This document shows positions 53,614 through 64,000 of a stretch of 64,000 nucleotides of DNA, piece by piece. Within the stretch, counting starts at the first letter, position 1. Each line of letters starts with the position of its first letter. The notes under the pieces were generated by a model. That model was not told the origin of the DNA. It did not search any database and was given only the letters and a program-made list of their open reading frames with translations. The stretch lies in contig BSYQ01000009.1 in NCBI GenBank assembly GCA_030272585.1, forward strand, positions 4,154,001-4,218,000. The letters are read 5' to 3'. The position numbers and the translations under genes were made by a program. The stretch comes from Bryopsis sp. KO-2023 (Eukaryota; Chlorophyta; Ulvophyceae; Bryopsidales; Bryopsidaceae).

Positions 53614-54920
53614 ATGGACGGAAGCATGAGGAACAAGACTTGCGGAGCACCGGCTGCGCTTTACACCCCTGGAATTCCGTCGACGAACGAATATTCTGTC
53701 TTCAAAACGATCAAACCTTTCGTGAACGGGGGAGCGAGCGGGATGATGGCGACCTGTATTATTCAGCCCATCGATATGGTCAAGGTTCGAATCCAACTGG
53801 GCGCCAAAGGCAACCCGTTGTCCGTGGGGGCGCACATCGCGCGAACGGAGGGAGTGGCCGCGCTGTACAACGGGCTCTCCGCCGGGCTGTTGCGCCAGGC
53901 AACTTACACCACCGCTCGACTCGGAATCTTCAACTCGCTGCAGGGCTACTTGAAATCTTCTCAGAAGGTGGAGGCTTTACCGCTCTGGCAGAAGGCGGCC
54001 AGCGGATTGACCGCTGGTGGTCTCGGAGCGCTGGTGGGGACGCCCGCTGATTTGTCGTTGATTCGCATGCAAGCGGACGCGACCTTGCCCCCGGAGCAGA
54101 AAAGACACTACAAGGGCGTCGGCGACGCCCTCGTGAGAATCACGCGGGAAGAGGGAGTGGTTGGGCTGTTCAAGGGTGCGGGGCCCACCGTGACCAGGGC
54201 CATGGCTTTAAACATGGGAATGCTTGCGTCAAACGAGCAGGTCAGATTTTGCTTGCATCCCTTTCGCCTTCTCCCCCCTTTGGAATATTGACCCATTTGT
54301 GGTGAATGTCAAATATATTTAAAAATTGCTTATTTCTTTGCCTCCATGGAAAAACTGGTACTTGGTTTTTCTTCCTGAATTAGATATTTCCTCCGTTTTA
54401 ATAGTTTTCTTCTTCCTTTTTTTTTGAGTGGGGAACCTTCACTTGACATCACAGGGGCGAGAAAAAAAGAAAAATCAGCTTTGCATATTTGCAGGGAATA
54501 TATATATAATTAATATATACAAAACTACCCTGTGGATCGGGAAGCTAGGTAGCATGCTGAAAGATGCCCATCTTTGTTGAAAAACAGGCCAGGGAAATGA
54601 TCGTGGAATACGGAGGTTTCCAGGCAGGCACCTTGCCTGTGGTTCTCGGAGGATCCACCATCGCTGGCTTCTTTGCAGCTGCCTGCTCCCTGCCTTTTGA
54701 TTTCGTCAAGACCAGGATGCAGAAAATGACTCCAAACCCAGACGGAACAATGCCATACAAGGGCTCCATCGATTGCGTCAGCAAAACCTTCACGAACGAG
54801 GGCTTCATGACCTTCTACACCGGATTTCCGACGTACTGCCTGCGTATCGCCCCTCATGTCGTTTTCACGTTGGTTTTCTTGGACATCATCAACTCCGTTC
54901 AGAAGAAGGCAGGGCTCTAG
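53614..54920 (+). CDS. Mitochondrial 2-oxoglutarate/malate carrier (SLC25A11-like, two exons)
   Basis: Exons 53614-54240 and 54588-54920 join in phase (NEQ-AREM) across a 347-nt GT-AG intron and encode about 319 residues, the usual size of the family. Three mitochondrial-carrier repeats each carry the signature: PIDMVKVRIQ, PADLSLIRMQ and PFDFVKTRMQ. The second, with PADLSLIRMQAD, is characteristic of oxoglutarate and dicarboxylate carriers. Conserved inner motifs GLSAGLLRQATYTTARLGIF and GAGPTVTRAMALNMG also match that subfamily. It would exchange 2-oxoglutarate for malate across the inner mitochondrial membrane. A related dicarboxylate/tricarboxylate carrier is the main alternative. Confidence 0.93.
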
Positions 54921-56245
54921 AAAATTATTATTTGGATTTCTACTGCCCCCTCCGCCACCCCCCCCCCTCCCTTTGAAAATGGAAAATATTTGAGAAAAGG
55001 AAAGAATATCAGGATGGAAGAATTAGGGTGGATATAGCTGGACCAACTTTGAAAAGAGGGAGGCAGGGGGAGAGGGGGGGGGGCGGGATTTCATGGGGAA
55101 GGCAAAAATTTGTGTTGATTGGATTGGGTGAAGTTGGGATTTGGTTTTCCTGAGATTGGAATGCCATCGATCGAAAGAAAACAGAAAAATCAAAAAGCGG
55201 AACACATTCTTCGAGTTTATTGAAAAAAAAAGAATTCTTCTATGCCATCCAAAAGTGAACTCAAAAAAAAAACAAAACAGAGAAGAGAAAAAGTTGTATG
55301 GAGAGGAGGCTCCATATGGTCAATATTTAATAATTGTTTAGATTTCGTATGGGATGGTATTTTTCTTTTCTTTTTTTCTTCCTTTTTTTTCTTTATTTTC
55401 TTCCATTTGAAAGCCAGTGAACCACTTTTCGTTGATGCTTGGGATTTTATGGAAAGTGAAACTGCAAGCATATGTTCAAAAACAAAAAAGAAGGGTAAAA
55501 AAGGAGGGGTAGAAAAAAGAAAGAGAAAACGAAAAGTGAAAAAAAATCTATGTGATGTCGTTCGGATGGCAATTACCAATTATTGGTGGGAGGGGGTTTT
55601 CTCATTTGAAGGGGAAAAAAATTGTTTTGGAATAGGGGGTAGTGCTGTTTGATCATGACGTCAATCGGTGGTGTTATTTGCCGTGGATGGCATTTGTCCG
55701 CGGGGGAAAAATGGCCTGTTTGGGTTTCTTTTTAAGCTTTCGCGCAGACCTCTCTGGTTGAGTGTTCAGGACAGTGAAAATTTATTCCCACACGAAAGAA
55801 TGATGATGGATAATTTGAAAATGGAAGAAAGGTTTGCAAACCGTCCAGAAAAATCAGCAAAAAGGGAAGAATTGAACTCATCGAAAAACGTGAAAAGAAA
55901 GGAGGTGAAATTCGAAGAAAACTTGGGATGTGATCGAGTGAAAATTCCTCAATGGGCATGATGTAACCCAGATAAATTAGCTCGGCCATCCAAAAATTAA
56001 GCACCAAACAGTAGACCCAGCAACATTTTTAGAGGGCCACAAAGAATTGTTTGAAATTGTCCTCCTTTTTTTCCCATAATTACAAAGGCAATTTTCCATT
56101 GCCACCAATGACAGCCTTCCCTCCCTACGTCAGTGTCAATACCCCCCCCCCCCCCCCCCTCCCTAAATACTTCCAGAAGACAAATCACCAAATTCAAAAA
56201 ACACAAAACATATATACACAGACAACAACAATGGGTTCGAAATCA
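54921..56245. other. Intergenic stretch between convergent genes
   Basis: The carrier gene and the next minus-strand gene both end here. It is AT-rich with homopolymers. One open frame at 55668-55961 has near-random composition and no recognised content. Confidence 0.5.
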
Positions 56246-59200
56246 TCATTGCCCCCCCAGGCCATGTCGGATAATCAGGGCCCTCAAAAGAGACAGCTTT
56301 CCTTTGCTCAGCAACCGCAATCCTTGCATCCAGAGCCTCTTATCAAGTACCTCTTCCGTCCAAACCTCGATTTTCTTGCCCTCCCTCCCCAACATCACAA
56401 ATCCAGGCATCACCACCGGATCCTCCTTCCCATTGACCTGGGAAACTGCTGGAAGCTTCTGCACCGGACAACTTGCTCTGGTTCTGGTCCCCGTCAAGTG
56501 CGACACCAACAAGAAAGTCGGCCTCTTGCCTGATTGATGAAATACTATTCTGGACAGGTCATTGTACAGCCTCATGTGAACTCGGGGGCCAACGACCACC
56601 CCGGATTTTTTCGATTGCCATGGAGGTGGAGGTACAAAGGCGATGTCCCTGCCTTTGGCTTTCACCTCAAACGGGGAGGGTGTGGATGTCGTATACACAT
56701 ACATTCCTTCGATCATCTTTTTCAATATTCTTAGATTTTCTTGTGTCGAGGAGCTCAACGATTCCATGCCACTGTCCACTTGAAAGGATTGAGTTTTCCT
56801 TGCCACCACCTCCTGCATTCCGGAGGGAGAACCTGGGGTATGCCTCAAAGAAAATTCAGGTTTAAACCCCGTAGCATTCCGCGAACACACTTGGCCGGTC
56901 AGATGCTCTTCACAGACCTCTATTCCATGGTTCATCAGGGTTAGGGTTGGGGTGTGGTTGATGGGTGGTGTCACATCCTGGGGTGGGGGTGGGAGCCTCC
57001 CTATCAGGTTAGGTTTCGTCATTCCGATTTCGGGCTTGAAAGTTGTACCTCCAATGGCATCAGCCATGTGCATCACAGTTTCGATTCCGTGCCTTTCTGA
57101 AAAGGCTCCAGCAGAGCACCAAGAAAACCCCGATGAGTTCGACGAAGGGATGTGAGGGTCCGAATGTGCTTCCATCAGCAATTCATGACCTCCGCTCCGT
57201 TCAAAATCTGCATCCCTGCATGAAACATCTGCAAGAGGGCTTTGCCCCCATATCTGAAATGGGACGGCACCCCCTTTGCCGACATCAGTGCCGGAGTGGA
57301 TCTCATCCAGCATGCCATGGTCTTCTTCCTCTACGATGCCTCCACATGGCTGGAATTTCAGTCCATTGAAATCCTCCTCAACGAGTGCCCTGCATCCAAA
57401 TGGTTCGCAGTGCCGATGTGATGTCCGGTCTCGAAAAGGATGGCCCAAATCACACTTGCGGTGCTTCCTCTTTCTCCATTTACTCATCCTGTGTTTAGAT
57501 TTCAAGGTCTTCCCCTTAGGCCCCAAACAAGTCGAACTCGAGCCTTCGTTGTGACTGTGCACTGGCTCCCAGCTTGGAAGCGTGTTGTAATTCTCCACCG
57601 TGTGGTTTGCCACCATAGGTTGTCTGGGGGGTTGCAATGGGAAGTTGGCCGTGTGTTGGCATCGAGACAAAACCAGGGACTCCAACCAGCAAGGTGGCCT
57701 GAATCAAAGTCATGGCTTCAGGGTTCACTGTCTATTCACTGGCAACCACAGCATCTGGATTTCACTGGACAAAACTACATGCAATGAATGCACATGCACA
57801 TCCGCATCCACATGCCCATCCAATGTACATCCACATCCACATCCACATCCACATCCACATCCACATCCACATCCACATCCACATCCAATGTGCATCCACA
57901 TTCACATGCACATCCAACTTACATCCACATCCACATCCAATGTGCATCCACATCCACATGCACATCCAATGTGCATCCACATCCACATGCACATCCAATG
58001 TGCATCCACATCCACATGCACATCCAACTTACATCCACATCCACATCCAATGTGCATCCACATCCACATGCACATTCGCATCCACTTCTACGTCTACTCT
58101 GTTTCATGTTATGAAGTGGCTTACCTCCGAGGTTCAAAGTCTTCTTGATTTTCTTTCGTGGTGTTTCTCAGCAACCCACGCTCCTCAGTGACTTGAGTCA
58201 ACACCACATGATTTTGATGGTCAGCAGACCGGTGCAACACTTTTTCAACATCATATTCCTCTGCATTCTGCATTTCCTTTGAAGTCACATCACCTTCATC
58301 TACTTTCGGAGGCGGTGAGACTGTCGGTGAACTGAAAAGCAGCTCCCAATCAACTACAGAAATGGGATTTATATCTTTGTTTCATTCTCAGAGTTTCCTT
58401 CTTTCTGCAACACGGTTCCTTGCTGAACTTAGAGGTCCTTTGTGCCATCCACACCCACCTGGCCTTAATCGGAGTGCCATCACAGTCGCTGAGGATTTCC
58501 AGTGACCCTATGTCAGACTGTTGAGATTCGTCACAGTGGTCCACTTCGATTCCTACCACCAGTTTCTTTCTGAGCAACAGGTAGCTGTTTTTCAATTCAT
58601 CGACCAGGTCCAGTTGGGCATCCACTTTCTTGATGAATTTTTGAAGAGCTCCTGAAGCAACCCATCACAACATCCTCTCAATCATTCGATTATTCTCCAC
58701 TCTAGCGCACCAAAGTGGCATCTGCAGAAGAGTGATGAATTACCAGTGACAGACGGACCTTGTTTGTCGTGTTGTGCATATCTCGAGGGACAACAGTGGT
58801 CCGCTGCTTGCCCTGCTATTCCAAAATCAACCAGAGCCTTCGAGATGCCAGCAACTTGAGCACTGAGGGGGAAACGAAGACACCCAATAATGCATTCCAT
58901 CGGATATCATGACTCATGAACCATTCCACCAACAGCATGGCCTCGTGAATACCTCTATGCCCATACCCAATGGTTTGCACTATTTGGAGAAAGCTCCTTG
59001 CCGTGCATTCCAGAACGTCATCCCCATGGTCTGCGAACGTTTTCCCATCATGATTTCTAGCTTCGGACTCCCTCTTTTCGTCGGAATCGCTGTGACCTCC
59101 ACAGGCAGCCGAGTCTCGCCCGCTGTTGTAGACATCGTCGATGCTGTCCAGGGCATTCATTTCCACCAGCTCCCTCATTTCTTCCATGAATTTTTCGTGC

Positions 59201-60057
59201 GATTTTCTCAGCAGGGTGCTGAGATTGGAGAGGTCCCTGAGCTCCCCAATGCGGAGCTCCGATGCTAATGTATCGATTACACCTCGACCGTGCTTCGACA
59301 ACGGAATCCTAGCCACTGGCATGTCTTGGGGAAGCTCCGCCACCAATGTCTGAATCTAAAAACACCGGGAAAAATGTTTCAAGCACTGCCCCCCACATCT
59401 CACACTACATCCTCCACATATCCAGAGCAGAAATCCTTTGTGCTGATCTGTTTGATATGTCTAGGGTCCGCTGTGTGCATGTCAACCGATGGACATGTCC
59501 TTGGGGTTTCTGGAATCGCTGGAGGGGGGGGAGAGTTGGGCGGGGTACCTCGTATAGATGCTGCTTCATGTCCCTCCAAATGCAGCGCTTCGACACATTG
59601 CACACCTGAGTGATAACCCTCACTTTCTCTGACGATGGGTCGCTCCGTAAGGACACCGAGACTCGAGGTGCTTCAAGATTTTCCCTGTCATCCTGCCAAA
59701 ATAATTCCACATCGCTTTTTGGGGGGTGTTTTTGGACTCTTCCTCCATCAAGAGTTAATGGTTTGCACTCTCTGGGCAAAGCATGCATCAACTTTGAGAT
59801 GATTGATTCCCTGGATCCACCCCCATTAAAGGTGGTGGTTGTGAAAGCCAGCAACAGGGGTTGTGTGTTTTAGGGTGTTTCCTCACTTGAAAGTGTTGCC
59901 AAGTGACCGTCAGTCTTTCTAGAACGAGCCCCAGTCGTCCAATCTCGGGAGCAGTGGAGAACTCAAGCATCGCGCTCGCCCAATCGGACGTCTTGAGGCC
60001 TCCGTGCGCGCGTACAACTTCTGTCGCGAACTTGGGACGTCTTATGCACGCATGCAC
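56246..60057 (-). CDS. Unrecognised multi-exon gene
   Basis: Well-supported exons: 60057-59887 (start MHACIRR or the later Met in SAMLEFSTAPEIG), 59791-59549, 59355 to about 58870, one starting at 58651, 58353-58125, and the last, 57698-56246, ending in TGA. Exons 1 to 3 and the last two join in phase; the middle junctions (58870-58370) I could not settle, and an extra exon near 58840-58760 is likely. Exon 3 has a helical, acidic segment (LRKSHEKFMEEMRELVEMNA) and a possible helical repeat (FLQIVQTIGYGHRGIHEAML). The last exon ends in an ordered, basic region (YNDLSRIVFHQSGKRPTFLL, EVWTEEVLDKRLWMQGLRLL). No known family is recognised. The intron before the last exon carries a minisatellite. 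Confidence 0.65.
57786..58082. repeat. ATCCAC minisatellite inside an intron
   Basis: A hexamer array (ATCCAC)n, about ten pure units at 57829-57886, followed by higher-order units of 30-36 bp mixing CATCCACATCCACATG and CACATCCAATGTG. It lies wholly in the last intron of the 56246-60057 gene, whose exons flank it at 58125 and 57698. Confidence 0.92.
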
Positions 60058-63000
60058 GAATATGAATATGGATGGTGTGTCCGGGTGCGACTGGCTGAGT
60101 GCGACTGACTACCAGGAGGTTTTGTTTTTACTTTGCGTCGAGAGCCTTTGGAGATGGGTCAGTCCCTTTCACGTCCAGTGCCTGAGGAAAAGAGTGTGAT
60201 CGTTTTTTCTTTTCCCGAAACAGAAAAAAAAAGGAGAGTAAGCAGTGAGTCAACGCTCCCTCAAGGTCGGGTTCAGAGGCATTGCTGTTGGGTTGGGGTA
60301 GGGGGCTGTTCTTTTCAGGAAAATTCCAGTGAGAGGACCTGGTTTTTCTCTTATGCACAACAGTGTAATTGGGAAAAACGACCATGTTTTCCAGGATGTT
60401 TTTCTGTTGTTTTTTTTTTTTTTTGGGGGGGGGGGAAGGGGAAAACATCAAGGAAAAGACAGAAAGTCCATATCAACCAGGAAGCATGGAGACTACTGTG
60501 GTGACAAGCACAGAAAGAAAAAAAGAAAAAAGAAAAAACTCACGAAGCCCAACTTCGTGGAAATGATCGATCACATGATCTGGAGAGAATACATACACAC
60601 AATCCCGATTATTTCCCATATGTTTTTTTTTGTTGCTTTTTTGAAACCCCCCCTTCGCACCGCCAGGTAAAGCTATTTTAAAACTTCCTTCGTCACGTCA
60701 CATAAAAAAGCTACCCGCAACAAAAGCAATTCTCAGAAAAAAAAAGTAAAAAAAACAAACACAAACCGATGCATAATTGAAAAAGAAAACGAAGGAAAGA
60801 AAGAAAACGACATGAACTAGGAACGAAAAAGTGTTCGTTCATGAAAAACCATTGCTATATTCAATCACATCCTCCCCGCACCTCCCCCCCCCCTTTTTTT
60901 GTTTTGTCTCACACTTTTTTCACTGTCCTCTTTTTTTCCACAGATGCTTGCAAGATTATTTTTGTACGTACTCATGTGAATTTTCTTTTTTTTTAGTCGA
61001 ATAAACTTGCAAGTTTATTGTCAAGTTTATCCGTACGTGTTCCTCTTTTTCTCCCCACCCCATCCCCCTATTCGAATGTGTTCGTGCCTTTTCTCTCCCC
61101 CCCCCCCTTTCAGTTTCCTGCAAAAGAAAAGCGACACTCTTTCTATTTTTATGCAGACAGATGATGCTCCTGCATGCCTTGTACAAAAGTTCGATTTAAA
61201 AAAAAATTACCCCCATTTTTTCTCCGGTTTGCACTGTCAGCTCTTGCTTTCTTTTCTTTTGGAATTTCTTCTTTCTTTATAGAAGAAAAGGAAAACAAAA
61301 ACAAAAGACCTCACCAAACCTTTCCTCAAAATCATGCAGACGTTTTTCTCACACATCCTCTCGAGAAAAAAAAACAGGGGAAGAAAAAAAAGAATTGACC
61401 CCATTTCTTCGAGGCGAATCGGTTTCTATTCCTTCCCATGACTTCAAAAAAAAGAAAATCACCAACCATAAAACAAGTATTTACTTTCTTTTCACAAGTT
61501 TTTCGACTCCACCCACCCTAACCCCTAAAAAAAAAAAAAAAACTCAGCCAATCTTCCTTGATTTTTGACTAAACTAGCTCATATCACCAAGACTAAATTC
61601 CAGAATGTCGACGTATCGACAATGAGATTTCCTTTCCTTTTTCCTTACAAGCCGTACTGGAGAGAAACTGCAGTGATTTTTTTTTTTTGCACCAAGGGGG
61701 GGGGGAAAGGGGAGGGGGAAAGTAAAAGTAAAGAAAAAACAATGCATACGTATAGTTTTTAGTGCAACGCGCGCAAAAACATCCTTATTCATGATGGATA
61801 TTGCCCGACTTTTCATTCAACAAGACACGGGAAAGGAATAAAAAACCGAGCCCCACCACCCTGACCAATACAATTTTCAATAATCCCTATTTCAATCTCA
61901 CAAACCAACAAAACCACAGAAATGAAAAAAACAAGAAAAAAAAAATATTCACCACCTTGTTTTCTATATCACTCTCTTCTTCTTTCCTTTTTTTTTCCAT
62001 ATTTTCGGTTATCTTTTTTCTTTGTGGATCCCTATCCAACCCGATTTTTTTGATTATTTTTTTAATTTTTGTTTGTTTGGTTTGTTTGTTTTTTTTGTTT
62101 TTTTCTCGGCAGCCCTCCAGCAACCACCCCTATCCCTTATAAGAAAAAAAAAAATCTAGCCCCCTTTTCTTCCCCCAAAAAATGCAGTACCCCTGTTTCA
62201 ATTTTTTTTTTCTTTTTTTTTTTTTTCCTTCTCGATTCCCTGTCAAATTCATGAAAACAAGGAAAAATGCCCACTCATATTTTGTCACTTTTCGAAATAT
62301 ATATATATATATATATGTATAGGTGCGTATGTACACATATATTTCATCATTTTTTTTAAGAAAAAAAGAGTGTCCATGTCACACTATTGAGGATATGCGA
62401 CGTTCTTTCCCCCTCTCCATTTTTTTTGTTTTTTTGTATTTTTTTTTCTAAGGTGGGGGATCATCAGAGAAAGGGAAGAAAGAAAAGGAGATCGATGGGG
62501 TCAAAAAAGAAAAGGTTGAAATAACAGATAGGAAAAAAAAAACATCACACGGAAAGAAAAGAAAAGAAAAAACGAAAGGGGAAAAAAAAAATGTATCATC
62601 AAGATCACCTCATAATTTCCCTCCCCTTCCCTTGTTTTTTGATTTGTTTTTTTCACCCCCTTTTCACCCCCTCCCTCCCTCCCTAATAAAAAAACATCAA
62701 GGGAATTTCTTTCTTTTCCCTCAAATTTCCTTTGGTTGTATTCGAGTGTTTTTTTTCTCCCTCTAAAAACAAAGGGTAAAGAAAGGTATTGCTTCAAATT
62801 CCGATTTTTCATCTGTTTTGTTGTGAAGGATTGGGGGGGGCGGGGTCCATATGATATATATATATATATAAATAAATAAATACACACATATATATTCACA
62901 GCCCCCCCCCCCCTCTTTTCTCTCTTCTTCTTTACCCTCCCCAGAGATTAGTCACACAAAAACCACAAAAAAGAAAACGAAAAAAACGACGACGAGTAAT

Positions 63001-64000
63001 CGAAGACACCTCTTTTCTTCTTTTTTTTCTTTTTTCTTTCTTTTTTCTCTTCCCTTTCATCTACTGCCCTCATCAAACGAAAGAACAGTTTTTTGTTTGA
63101 ATAAATCGATACTTTTACACCATCGACTCTTTCTATTTTCCGAGACTCCCCCCCCCCCCTCTCCTCCCAAATCCCAACCCTCTTTTTCAAAGAAGAATCA
63201 CCACAAACAATCTAATCCACTCTATCTGTTTTGTTTTTTTTTTTTGGGGGGGGGGGCAGGTTCCCTCCAAATTCTCGAGCTCTCTTTCTTCCTCTATTGC
63301 AATTTTGCTTCCTTTCTTATCGAGACATCGAAAAAAATCCTTTTCCCTGTTTACAATTTTTTCTCAAGAACCCCCCACCCCCCAGGCAGAATGGGGTATA
63401 AGAGGTGGGAGCAATTTTTCTTTTTTTTCTTTTTTTGTTGAGGGAGACGGAGGGGCTTTGTCCAATGGAAAAAGAAAGGTTAAGAAATCTAAGCTCCGGA
63501 ATAAAAAATATATTCTGGAGCCGAATTGATTTAGGAAAAACAAGAGAGAGCCCATCTCTCTATTCCGCCTCTATTTGTTTAGTTTGAGCCGTTATTATAG
63601 ATTGAAGGGACTCGATGGATGTAAAAGGAAAATGATCTGTGAACATGTGGGCAGACATCAATATCCCTTCTTTCGCCACATCCTTTCCTGTCGTCCACAC
63701 AGCCTACAATCCAAAAAAGAAATATATATATTAGCAAAAAAAGCACCTTCTAACCGATAAGCTCCGGGTTATATCCAGTTTCATGAATATATATTATAAG
63801 CAAAAAAAGCACCTAAAATAAATACCTGAAAAAGAACCCACAGAAACACTCCACCACAAAAAAATATATATGAGAAAACATAATTTGATATATATATTTT
63901 CTGTTTTTTAATATATTTTTAACAGAATATATATATATCAAAAACAGGCAAAAAAAAATCCGGTGAAGTTCGAATCCTTTCAGCAATTGGGAACATCCCC
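60058..64000. other. Low-complexity right end without a supportable gene
   Basis: Upstream flank of the 56246-60057 gene followed by AT-rich DNA packed with A, T, C and G runs and TA dinucleotide tracts (62300, 62860, 63860). Open frames are Lys/Phe-rich translations of these runs. A 16-bp direct repeat, AGCAAAAAAAGCACCT, occurs near 63731 and 63800. No RNA gene is recognised. Confidence 0.5.

Noticed and set aside
61007-63441. Several open frames of 60-130 codons in the right end
   Set aside because: They consist of Lys- or Phe/Ser-rich translations of A and T homopolymers with no recognisable domain or splice context.
63960-63980. GTTCGAATCC, a B-box-like word near the right end
   Set aside because: There is no T-stem pairing, acceptor stem or A box around it, so it is not supported as a tRNA gene.

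Overview
Eukaryotic nuclear DNA, most likely from a plastid-bearing alga. The genes are split by GT-AG introns of about 70-500 nt, one product is a plastid-type Rieske oxygenase with a transit-like N terminus, and no bacterial operon or ribosome-site logic is visible. I cannot assign the lineage further. The right half is strewn with A, T, C and G homopolymer runs.

The left 39 kb is a nest of LTR retrotransposons from three families. Family A (copies A1, A2, A3) has gag-protease and RT-RNase H frames but no integrase frame. A1 (minus strand, continuing beyond base 1 of the window, ending at 22276) was hit inside its gag-protease frame by B (3047-18499), a chromodomain-bearing Ty3/Gypsy chromovirus. 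B was then hit inside its integrase region by A2 (4318-12997). So the order is A1, then B, then A2. A3 (24559-33361, plus strand) is a separate, nearly identical young copy. Family C (34463-39168, minus strand) is a smaller element with a divergent YMDD reverse transcriptase, also without integrase. A2, A3 and C have 6-bp target duplications, while B has 5 bp. In A and C the 5' LTR lacks the terminal GGTTACA that the 3' LTR carries, and the internal region meets the 3' LTR at the palindrome GGTTACAGCTGTAACC. A, B and C all have the same primer-binding sequence.

Between the elements lies an unrecognised three-exon minus-strand gene (24469-22830) with A3 inserted just 5' of its start codon, followed by a block rich in GATCGG repeats and two strong adjacent hairpins.

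The right 24 kb is host sequence with four genes. A nine-exon minus-strand gene (45122-40717) encodes a protein of about 763 residues combining a RAMA domain, a CW zinc finger and an ARID domain, apparently a chromatin reader. A nine-exon plus-strand gene (47462-51348) encodes a pheophorbide/chlorophyllide a oxygenase-like Rieske protein with an extra hydrophobic N-terminal domain. A two-exon plus-strand gene (53614-54920) encodes a mitochondrial 2-oxoglutarate/malate carrier. A minus-strand gene of at least six exons (60057-56246) is unrecognised. The last 4 kb is low-complexity DNA without a supportable gene.
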